DNA from: an uncultured Lachnospiraceae bacterium
Lineage (GTDB): Bacteria; Bacillota; Clostridia; Lachnospirales; Lachnospiraceae
DNA length: 37,948 nt
NCBI GenBank assembly: GCA_947631955.1
Contig: CANRNJ010000020.1
Location: 1-37,948, forward strand
Direction: 5' to 3'
Position numbers and translations under genes: made by a program. Within the stretch, counting starts at the first letter, position 1, and each line of letters starts with the position of its first letter. The notes under the pieces were generated by a model. It had not been told where the DNA came from. It did no database searches and saw only the letters and a list, made by a program, of their open reading frames with translations. Below are positions 7,195 through 14,134 of this stretch, one piece after another.

Positions 7195-7311
7195 CCTGCC
7201 TTCCGCAGATATCATCGCACTGTCCGCTTGAATCATTGTACTGTCTGCTTAAATCATCGCACTGTCCGTCTAAATCATTATGCTGTCTGCCTATATTATC
7301 GTACGATTCAT
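7195..7311. repeat. 21-bp tandem repeat upstream of the 6455-7183 gene
   Basis: Clear units at 7216-7236, 7237-7257, 7258-7278 and 7279-7299, with partial units on either side. Each resembles CGCACTGTCYGCTTAAATCA plus T. The array lies between the stop of the upstream gene (7406) and the chosen start of the next (7183), directly abutting its ribosome site. If translated from the GTG at 7363 it would give a seven-residue repeat rich in Asp and Gln. Confidence 0.85.
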
Positions 7312-7405
7312 AAGCCGGATTCATAGGAGTGATGTGAAACGCTGCATTTTGGGAATGAAACACCCGTCCTATCTCTGATAGACCCGCCGGTATGAATCTC
7401 CTCGA

Positions 7406-8197
7406 TCAGCTTTTGCGCCCGAAACCGGCGGACGGGATCTTGAAAAAGATAAAATTCTGCGCAAATTCTGTCGCCGCCTTGGACAGCACAGACAGATCTA
7501 CATCCAGTTCCTGTTTCTCTCCTGTGGCGCGCTCTATCGCATAGCACTGTAACATCCTGCTGCTGATCTGCCGTCTGCACGCTGCGATCTCATCCAGATA
7601 GTCCTGCTCCCTCTCCCTTTTCAACCACAGTTTCTCGCACAGCATCAAGTATTCTTTGTGCTTTTTCCTGCGTTTTTCCGCTTCCGCAGCTTTCTCCCGC
7701 TGCTGTTCGGCCAAGCGCCTGCTCCGATTGTCCTTTGCAAAACAGTACCCTCTGTACTCGTCCTTAGTCGCTCCGAAATGATGGGAACGGTATGTGCTTT
7801 CTCCCATGGTTCCCCATGGATAGTAAGTGGCGAGATCGCGCCGCAGCGTGTCGAGCACCCACTTTTCGTATTCGGGATCTTCTTTCATCGCCGCGAAGCC
7901 TTCTTCGGAAATACTGACAGATACGGCATCCTGCATCTGAGAGCGGTTGACGGGCATCCGCAGGATCTGCTCATAGATGTAACGCTTGTACTCGTCCATG
8001 GTCATATCCGCCGTGTTGAAGATTTTGACGGCGCCGTCAACTGCACTGACGCCCGCCGCAGATGCGGCCGCCTTCTCCACAGCCTGTCTGAAAGAGCCGT
8101 CCTGCTCTGTTCTCTGCGCTTTGCCCATCACCGCCTGCGCGCTGCGGAGCATATTCAGATAAAATCTTGTCGTGGCATCCAAAAAAATACCGCCCAT
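7406..8197 (-). CDS. Conserved unknown protein of Lachnospiraceae type
   Basis: A 263-aa protein without signal peptide or membrane segment. Residues about 60-130 hold a recognisable block: YKRYIYEQI, VSVSISEEGFAAMKEDPEYEKWVL and a Tyr/Trp-rich stretch. The pattern S-I-S-x-x-G-F-x-A-M-K-x-D-P-E-Y is one I associate with unannotated Lachnospiraceae proteins. Residues about 160-225 are strongly charged and helical (coiled coil), ending in a short globular tail. The ATG at 8197 has AAGGAGG ten bases upstream; an in-frame start 33 bases earlier lacks a ribosome site. It is third in the operon with the two U32-like genes. No function can be named; a role as a partner or substrate of those enzymes is only a possibility. 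Confidence 0.75.
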   Translation of the reverse strand: MGGIFLDATTRFYLNMLRSAQAVMGKAQRTEQDGSFRQAVEKAAASAAGVSAVDGAVKIFNTADMTMDEYKRYIYEQILRMPVNRSQMQDAVSVSISEEGFAAMKEDPEYEKWVLDTLRRDLATYYPWGTMGESTYRSHHFGATKDEYRGYCFAKDNRSRRLAEQQREKAAEAEKRRKKHKEYLMLCEKLWLKREREQDYLDEIAACRRQISSRMLQCYAIERATGEKQELDVDLSVLSKAATEFAQNFIFFKIPSAGFGRKS

Positions 8198-8288
8198 AGA
8201 AAAATCCTCCTTTATACTAAATACGATCAAAGGTCCGAAAAAGTTTCCTTCTTTTCCGAAAATTTTTCTTATGGGCGGACCATATCAT

Positions 8289-9182
8289 TTAAGCGCGCCG
8301 CGCCGTGAGTTTCTCCAGTTCTTTTTTAATAAATTCCCGCTTTTCTTCTTTTACCAGATAATACAGATACGCATCCAGTACATACTGCTGCGGCATCCCC
8401 CGTCCCGCGATCTTAAAGTTCACAAAACCTCTCTCAATATAGCTGCCGATCTCCTCATTGGATATAAAGGCCGGACGCTTCATACACTCTGCAAAGGTCT
8501 TATTGGGATTGGCGTTGGGGCAGGGAAAGATATCTTTTACATCAAATTCAAGCTGCGCCTTAGACTGCTGTGCATAATGCTCCGCCCTTCTCTGGCATCC
8601 CGGCGTACACACCTCGTTGACCAATATCTCGATGGCATGCGCCTTCCCGCGTTCTTCCAATCCCTGCAGGACTTTTTGGTTATGATTCAAGTCATAGTCA
8701 AGCACCACCAGAAAATAATCTTTATCCAGCTCCTGAAACAGGCTTCCGGATTCCACGATCCGCTTTGTGGTCGATGAGATCACCGGAAAACGCGGATATT
8801 CACGGCGGATATACTCTTCCAGTATGGGAGAATTGACCAACACCTGATTTGATCCGTTGTCCGCCAGCCGCATGATCAGGTTGCAGTATGTATCCTGAAC
8901 ATGCTTTTCCTCCAGAACGGAATTGGTCCATGTAAATCTTACCGGCACGCCTTTGCTGTTATAGAGGTTCAGAGTCGCTATGATATCCCTCTTGCCTGCG
9001 ATCCCCATCACAACACGCCCGCCGTTCCAGATGGCGCCCGGAAAAGTTCCGTAGACCGAGCCCACACGATATCCCTCGCGGAAAGCTTCGGGATACTTCT
9101 CCATCAGCGTGATCACCGCATAATTCAACTGCCTGAAATAACAAAAACCGGGCAAATGCCAGTATACCTTTTCTGCCGCCAT
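8289..9182 (-). CDS. U32-family-like protein, paralogue B
   Basis: A 297-aa cytoplasmic protein, homologous to the product of 9328-10278. It shows hallmarks of the peptidase U32 fold (UbiU, UbiV, TrhP, RlhA): the stretch EILVNEVCTPGCQRRAEHY in the second half and a FKIAGRG motif near the C-terminus, matching the family's KIEGR box. Cys100, Cys192, Cys196 and Cys221 are shared with the paralogue and could bind a [4Fe-4S] cluster, as in UbiU/UbiV. The known members do oxygen-independent hydroxylations on quinone or RNA; the substrate here is unknown. The ATG at 9182 is taken because AAGGAG lies just upstream; an earlier start (9206) has none. It is second in the operon after its paralogue. Confidence 0.75.
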   Translation of the reverse strand: MAAEKVYWHLPGFCYFRQLNYAVITLMEKYPEAFREGYRVGSVYGTFPGAIWNGGRVVMGIAGKRDIIATLNLYNSKGVPVRFTWTNSVLEEKHVQDTYCNLIMRLADNGSNQVLVNSPILEEYIRREYPRFPVISSTTKRIVESGSLFQELDKDYFLVVLDYDLNHNQKVLQGLEERGKAHAIEILVNEVCTPGCQRRAEHYAQQSKAQLEFDVKDIFPCPNANPNKTFAECMKRPAFISNEEIGSYIERGFVNFKIAGRGMPQQYVLDAYLYYLVKEEKREFIKKELEKLTARRA

Positions 9183-9327
9183 CCTGATCTCCTTTTCCTG
9201 CCTCATATTTGTCGCGCATATTGACTTAATCGGTCAACTTATGCTTCATTTCTGTACGAACGCCTTATCATTTTCTTTCATTTTTCTGCATATCCCCTGT
9301 CGGCGGGTTTTCTCTCCTGCCGTCTTC

Positions 9328-10278
9328 TTACGGCCATTTGGAAGGCTTCGGACGCGCCACCGTAATCAGATGATTGGCCGCCAGACTGTTGAGCATGGTT
9401 GTGGCGGCATCTACCCTGTATTCCGGCCGGATCAGATAATGACAGTAGACCTCCATGATATAAAAGAGATTAGCTGTGCGTCCTTCCAACTTAAAATTTG
9501 TAAATCCCATCGGCACATACTTCTCCCAAATATCCTCCGGCGACACATAGGTACTATATCCCTGTATCGCAGCGAACTCGTTATGCTCGCCGTAATCACA
9601 GTGCCACGGTTCTAAGGGGATCTGCCGGTCCGGCGTGCGCGTGCGGTTCTTTAGCATGATCTTCTGGTTCTTCGCCTCATTCTCGTAATGCTTGCCCCTT
9701 CTTGGACATTCCGGCTGACAGACCGCATTTACCAGTATCTCGCAGCGCCCCTTGTCCTCGATCCTGCTCAGTTCGTCGAAGTGATTGTTAAAATTATAAT
9801 CAAGGACCACCAGATGGTAATCTTTGCGCAGTTCCTCGTTCACCGCATCGATGTTTCGTATCTCTTTGCAGGTGGAACTGTTGATCCGAAAACTCGGATA
9901 GGTCCTGCGGATATACTCTTCCAGCAGAGGCGATACCACAAGAACGCCGTTTTTGCCGTTATCTGCCGCCTTCATGCAGAAATTGCAGTAAGGGTCTTTC
10001 AGGTCTTCCTCGTCCAGAAACATATTCGTATAGGTATAACGCACGGCCACTCCCTTGGCGTTGACACTCTTGATCGTATTCTCTATATACCCCGCGTCAC
10101 ACTGGTCGTTGGGCGAACGCCTGCCGCCGTTCCACAGCGACATGGGAAATTCTCCAAAAAATGAGGCGATCCGGACCCCTTCCCGGAAATACTGCGGCCG
10201 CTTCTCCAACATTGACAGCAGTACCATATTCAACGGAAGATTCTGCCGCAGCCCCGGCAGGTGAAAGTTGACTTCCAT
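9328..10278 (-). CDS. U32-family-like protein, paralogue A
   Basis: A 316-aa cytoplasmic protein. It aligns with the 8289-9182 product end to end: HLPGL near the start, a PLLEEYIRRTYP block, VVLDYNFNNH, the EILVNAVCQPECPRRGKHY block and a FKLEGR box near the end. These last two are U32-family signatures. Shared cysteines are Cys98, Cys187, Cys191 and Cys227. Extra cysteines (as in the YCNFC pair) are not conserved in the paralogue. The start is set at 10278: an ATG at 10317 lies only about ten bases after the predicted transcription start and has no usable ribosome site, while the paralogue aligns from 10278. First gene of a four-gene unit. Two adjacent U32 paralogues recall UbiU-UbiV, which work as a pair; the substrate is unknown. 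Confidence 0.75.
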   Translation of the reverse strand: MEVNFHLPGLRQNLPLNMVLLSMLEKRPQYFREGVRIASFFGEFPMSLWNGGRRSPNDQCDAGYIENTIKSVNAKGVAVRYTYTNMFLDEEDLKDPYCNFCMKAADNGKNGVLVVSPLLEEYIRRTYPSFRINSSTCKEIRNIDAVNEELRKDYHLVVLDYNFNNHFDELSRIEDKGRCEILVNAVCQPECPRRGKHYENEAKNQKIMLKNRTRTPDRQIPLEPWHCDYGEHNEFAAIQGYSTYVSPEDIWEKYVPMGFTNFKLEGRTANLFYIMEVYCHYLIRPEYRVDAATTMLNSLAANHLITVARPKPSKWP

Positions 10279-10332
10279 CTCTCGTATATCCTTCTTTCTG
10301 TTAAAAAGGGATAGCATCCAAGGACACTACCC

Positions 10333-10361
10333 CTTTTATCATTTTTGTTTTACTTTGTCAA
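10333..10361 (-). promoter_or_regulatory. Promoter of the U32-like operon
   Basis: Minus-strand TTGACA (10361-10356), 17 bp, TAAAAG (10338-10333). The perfect -35 box begins 15 bases after the stop of the solute-binding gene, separating the two transcription units. It also decides the start of the first gene. Confidence 0.7.
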
Positions 10362-10375
10362 ACTGCTGCAGATCG

Positions 10376-12001
10376 TTATTTCTTCAGCGAAGCATTGAAC
10401 TCGTCAACAGCCGTCTGCCATTCAGCCAGATTCTGCTCCAGAAGAGCGTCTGCATCCGCGCCAACAGTTGCCTGATACAGGAAGTTGGTGTTAGGATCGA
10501 AGTTAGGAACGATAGCGTGTACATCGTCTACGCCTCTGGTGGTCATCATGTCGATGGTCTCGTCTACGGAACGGGTATCTCTCATACCGCCGTAGAGGTT
10601 ATCCAGCAGACCGTAGTAGCCTTCCCACTCTTCGCCCGGAACATCGTCTGTCCATACATCGTAAGCGAACATCAGCAGTCTTGCCTTGTCATCGCTGTAA
10701 GAAGAAGGCATCATGGTAATGTTGTTGGACTTGTTGGTGCAATAGTCGCTTGCTCTGGGTCCCTTCGGGAACATTACGAAGCCGTAATCTACCTGCTGGT
10801 TCAGCGCTACGCCGTTAACTGCGGTCGGGTTGCCGTCTGCATCTACAGACTGACCTGTCAGCCATCCGCCCTGATATGCGCAGTAAGCATCGTCAAACAT
10901 GAAAGCGGCTTCGCCGTTCATGAAACGTACCTTATAGTCTTCCCAGTTGGAACCGTCTTCGTTGCTGTAGTTCAGATAGTATTTGCTGGTTACTTCATCA
11001 AGTGCGAAATGCAGACCTTCTCTTACCGCATCGCTGTCAGCCGTAAGCTCGTAGGTACCGTCCGCATTCTTGGTTACGAGAGCGCCGCCGTTGGAACGGA
11101 TACACTGCATAACCATACCGCCGTTGTTCTGTACACAGCCGTATACATCGATCTGTCCGTCATTGTCGGTATCACGCTGTACTTTGCTCATGATGTCGAT
11201 CCATGCATCCCATGTCCATGTACCGTCAGCCTGCATATCATAGATGGATTCCGGATCGATACCCGCATCCTTCAATACAGTCTTATTAAAGTAGAGTCCG
11301 CCTCTGGGCTCGGAGGGACCTGCATAGAAGCCGTACTTGGCATCGCCGACAGCCCAGCTGTCCAACTCACCGTTGCACGTCCATTTCTCGCGGGACAGAT
11401 CTACTACATCGCCGTCCAGTTTGGAAATGTCATAGCACAGGCCCTGACTTACATAGGAAGCCGTAGATGCGGAATTGGTCAGGATATAGATGACGTTTTC
11501 ATCGGAACCGGAAGTAGCAGCCTGTACGAACGCCTCACCGATGGAGCCTTCTTCCCAACCCCAGCCTGCGTAGTTCTTCTGAACCATGGTGAAGTTGTAG
11601 GTCTCCTGCAGCCAGTCACGGTATTCTTTCTGTGCTTCCTGGAACTCTGTGGTAGGCTCGGTGTTAGGATCTGTCCACCAGTCGGCGATGATGATATCCA
11701 TGCCGCCAAGGTCGTACGGCTGGCCTGTCTGAGGGTCGATCTTTATCTCAGGCGTACCGTCGTCTGCAGCAGCGTCCGCATCTGCATCCGCCGTATCAGC
11801 AGCATCCGCTGTGTCAGCCGTATCGGCCGTATCAGCAGCGTCTGTCGTATCGGCCGTGTCAGCCGTATCGGTCGTGTCAGTCTGCGCTGCATCACCGGTC
11901 TGATCTGCCGCAGCATCACCGCCGCCACAGCCGGTCACACCGACAGTCATGACTGCAGCCATAGATGCAGCCATCAGTTTACTTAACGTTTTTCTTTTCA
12001 T
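10376..12001 (-). CDS. Extracellular solute-binding lipoprotein of a CUT1 sugar transporter
   Basis: A 541-aa lipoprotein (signal peptide, lipobox VTGC, Cys25) that captures a sugar outside the membrane and hands it to the permease pair encoded just upstream. The Cys is followed by a linker of about 55 residues made of Thr-Ala-Asp repeats, then a family-1-type binding domain (about 85-541) with many Trp and Tyr as in oligosaccharide binders. The segment DTDNDGQIDVYG looks like an EF-hand-type calcium loop (about 277-288). AAAAGGAGG precedes the ATG. It is the last of the nine same-strand genes starting at 23811. Two stem-loops just upstream may raise its mRNA level relative to the permeases. 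Confidence 0.9.
   Translation of the reverse strand: MKRKTLSKLMAASMAAVMTVGVTGCGGGDAAADQTGDAAQTDTTDTADTADTTDAADTADTADTADAADTADADADAAADDGTPEIKIDPQTGQPYDLGGMDIIIADWWTDPNTEPTTEFQEAQKEYRDWLQETYNFTMVQKNYAGWGWEEGSIGEAFVQAATSGSDENVIYILTNSASTASYVSQGLCYDISKLDGDVVDLSREKWTCNGELDSWAVGDAKYGFYAGPSEPRGGLYFNKTVLKDAGIDPESIYDMQADGTWTWDAWIDIMSKVQRDTDNDGQIDVYGCVQNNGGMVMQCIRSNGGALVTKNADGTYELTADSDAVREGLHFALDEVTSKYYLNYSNEDGSNWEDYKVRFMNGEAAFMFDDAYCAYQGGWLTGQSVDADGNPTAVNGVALNQQVDYGFVMFPKGPRASDYCTNKSNNITMMPSSYSDDKARLLMFAYDVWTDDVPGEEWEGYYGLLDNLYGGMRDTRSVDETIDMMTTRGVDDVHAIVPNFDPNTNFLYQATVGADADALLEQNLAEWQTAVDEFNASLKK
11768..11893. repeat. Degenerate short tandem repeats encoding a Thr-Ala-Asp linker
   Basis: Variants of GTATCGGCC, GTGTCAGCC and GTATCAGCA follow one another in 9- and 15-bp steps. 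They encode the flexible acidic linker between the lipidated Cys and the binding domain. Boundaries are approximate. Confidence 0.75.
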
Positions 12002-12017
12002 ATTTTCCTCCTTTTTT

Positions 12018-12060
12018 GCGCCGTTTCTATGGCGCTGATTCTGCGCGGCCTATCCCGCGC
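12018..12060 (-). promoter_or_regulatory. Two stem-loops ahead of the solute-binding gene
   Basis: GCGCGG/CCGCGC (12043-12048 with 12055-12060) and GCGCC/GGCGC (12018-12022 with 12031-12035). Neither is followed by a T run on the minus strand, so they are unlikely to be terminators. The second lies just before the AAGGAGG ribosome site. Placement in a 128-bp gap between permease and binding-protein genes fits mRNA-stabilising or processing hairpins. Confidence 0.5.
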
Positions 12061-12129
12061 TGTTGCTCTTTATATAAACTCCCACTCACAGCTGCTGTCC
12101 TTACAGACGGCTGACATAGGAAATTCATA

Positions 12130-13155
12130 TCACATCTTGATACCCGTGCTGCTTAAGCTTTCTACAAATCCCTTCTGTGCGAACAGATACAGCACGACAA
12201 GCGGTACGATCACCATCAGGGTACCGGTAGCCAGTATACAGTTGGTATACGGAACGGATACGCCTGCGGAACTGGATGCTCCGCTGATCTTTGCCATATA
12301 GCCGCCGAACGTATCGGGCAGCTGTTTTAGCTTAATGCTCAGCAGGCTGATGTTGCCAAGGAACATACTGGAATAAAAACCGTCCGTCCATTGCCATACA
12401 AAGGCAAACAGGAAACAGGATGTAAGGATAGGTTTTGCATCCGGCAGCATGATCCGGATAAAAGTCTTCAGCGTGCCGCAGCCGTCCACATAAGCCGCCT
12501 CTTCCAACTCCTTGGGGATATTGCGGAAGAACTGACGGATCATATAGATGTACAGACCACTCTTTAAGCCCATACAGCCTGCGCTCATCAGGTAATACGG
12601 CAGCACCGATGATTTTAAGTTCAGCGTCGAACCCGTCACCAGTTCAAAGATCCCCAGTATATCAAAGAATCTAAAGTGCAGATGCAGGGAGGTCGAGATG
12701 ACCTGCGGGGGAATCAGCACCATCACCATGACACAGGCAAACCAGAAGTTCTTTAAGGGGAACTGGAATCTGGCAAAGCCATAACCCACCAGCGTGCTTA
12801 CGGCTACCTGAAGGATCGCAATGGTCAGGGAGATCACCAGAGAGTGTATGATCGTCGTCCCGTACTCCATCAGACCCCCGGCCAGCTTATAGTTCTGCGT
12901 GGTAAAATGCAGCGGGATAGAAGTTACGATAGGATCATAGAGATCCTGCTCCGTCATGAAGCTTACCGATATCTTATTCAAAAGGGGCTGCAGGATCAGG
13001 AAACACAGTCCGAAGAGCAGTACCGCCCTGCAGATGCTGACCGCATATCCCATTACGGTGCTGCGAAGGAGATAACCGCCGGATTTTTTGTTCCTTTCCC
13101 AGAAATTTGCGTATTTTCCGCTTTTTTTATTGTCCTTAGCCTTCGTCTTACTCAT
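12130..13155 (-). CDS. CUT1 ABC transporter permease, MalG type
   Basis: A 341-aa inner-membrane subunit of a sugar importer. It begins with a Lys-rich cytoplasmic tail, then about six membrane segments. The EAA loop that docks the ATPase is visible as EEAAYVDGCGTLKTFIRIMLP at about residues 230-250. It is longer than typical MalG proteins because of the N-terminal tail. It overlaps the end of the partner permease gene (13148-14059) by eight bases (ATGAGTAA), a sign of translational coupling. Its binding protein is encoded next (10376-12001). No ATPase is encoded nearby; CUT1 systems of Firmicutes commonly borrow a shared MsmX/MsmK-type ATPase. Confidence 0.92.
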   Translation of the reverse strand: MSKTKAKDNKKSGKYANFWERNKKSGGYLLRSTVMGYAVSICRAVLLFGLCFLILQPLLNKISVSFMTEQDLYDPIVTSIPLHFTTQNYKLAGGLMEYGTTIIHSLVISLTIAILQVAVSTLVGYGFARFQFPLKNFWFACVMVMVLIPPQVISTSLHLHFRFFDILGIFELVTGSTLNLKSSVLPYYLMSAGCMGLKSGLYIYMIRQFFRNIPKELEEAAYVDGCGTLKTFIRIMLPDAKPILTSCFLFAFVWQWTDGFYSSMFLGNISLLSIKLKQLPDTFGGYMAKISGASSSAGVSVPYTNCILATGTLMVIVPLVVLYLFAQKGFVESLSSTGIKM

Positions 13156-14059
13156 AGTAGTAAACCCCCTTCGAGATGATAAGCGAACTGATTCCTACGA
13201 TGGCCATGACCAGTACGAAATATGCCCATGACATGGCGGATGCCAGTCCGTAGTTCAGGTTTACATTGATCAGGTCGGTAATCTTTTCAATGATCTCATT
13301 GTCCGATCTCATACAGAAATCCACCACCGTGTAGATCCAGTTGACCAAAAACAGGGAACTCACCATAGGGAAGGTGATCTTCCAGAGGCTCTCCCACTTG
13401 GTACAGCCTTCGATATCCGCCGCCTCATACATACTGGTGGAGATCGTCTGTAAACCGGAAAGGAAGATGATGATCTGGATACCGGATGAAATCGCCACAT
13501 CATAAATGTTGTCCATGACTTCAAACAGCTTCTCAAACGCCCGTACGCCCACGCCCGTGGTACGCAGGATATTCTGGATCGCATCGGTGATGCCCGTGGT
13601 ACCCTGTGCGTTTACCTCTACGGTCTGCGCCACCGCCGCCATCAGAGCGTTATCCGAATCCAGCTTAAGCATTACGCCGGAAGCCAAGATAACCGGCAGG
13701 AAGAATACGGAACGCACCAAGGCCCGGCCTCTGAATTTTCCGTTGAGGATCAGCGCCACAAAGAAGCTGAATACCATAATGGCTACGGAGTAGATCGCCA
13801 TTCTGGTAAGCTCTTCCGTCAAAAGCCTTACATATTCGGCGTCCACACGGAAAGCATAATTATAATTAAACAATCCTCTCCACACGGGATTAAAGTCACC
13901 CGCTCCAAGCTGCACATCACAGAAACTCATATACAGCGACTGGATCAGCGGCTTTACCATAAAGACCAGAAAACCCACAATAAACGGCGATATGAACAGA
14001 TATCCTGCGATGGCTTTCCGTTTCTGAAGACCTGCTAACTTATTTTTCTGCCTTTTCAT
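13148..14059 (-). CDS. CUT1 ABC transporter permease, MalF type
   Basis: A 303-aa inner-membrane permease subunit with an N-terminal segment (about 19-42, YLFISPFIVGFLVFMVKP) typical of MalF-like proteins and about six membrane helices. The EAA loop is YEAADIEGCTKWESLWKITFP at about residues 212-232. Between helices it has a longer extracellular loop (about 135-180) than most relatives. The ATG at 14059 has AAAGGG at a good distance; an ATG six bases earlier is too close to it. Pairs with the MalG-type permease downstream, with which it overlaps. It follows the DUF5696 gene by 75 bases. Confidence 0.92.
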   Translation of the reverse strand: MKRQKNKLAGLQKRKAIAGYLFISPFIVGFLVFMVKPLIQSLYMSFCDVQLGAGDFNPVWRGLFNYNYAFRVDAEYVRLLTEELTRMAIYSVAIMVFSFFVALILNGKFRGRALVRSVFFLPVILASGVMLKLDSDNALMAAVAQTVEVNAQGTTGITDAIQNILRTTGVGVRAFEKLFEVMDNIYDVAISSGIQIIIFLSGLQTISTSMYEAADIEGCTKWESLWKITFPMVSSLFLVNWIYTVVDFCMRSDNEIIEKITDLINVNLNYGLASAMSWAYFVLVMAIVGISSLIISKGVYYYE

Positions 14060-14134
14060 AACCATTACCCTTTCTGATAACTTATTCTGACAAGTCCTTC
14101 CCGGATACGGCAGCGCGCATCCTCAAAAGGCTTT

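Noticed and set aside
7211..7311. CRISPR-like array
   Set aside because: The 21-bp units follow one another with no spacers and no cas genes are nearby, so it is a simple tandem repeat.
7184..7363. 60-residue N-terminal extension of the 6455-7183 protein
   Set aside because: It would start at a GTG with a poor ribosome site and consist mostly of the 21-bp repeat translation; a strong site directly precedes the ATG at 7183. It is kept only as a possibility in the finding on the array.
10268..11986. Long plus-strand open frame of 572 codons opposite the solute-binding gene
   Set aside because: It is the antisense of a clear lipoprotein gene with repeats, lacks a ribosome site and shows no domain. 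The repeat-rich codons keep the other strand open.
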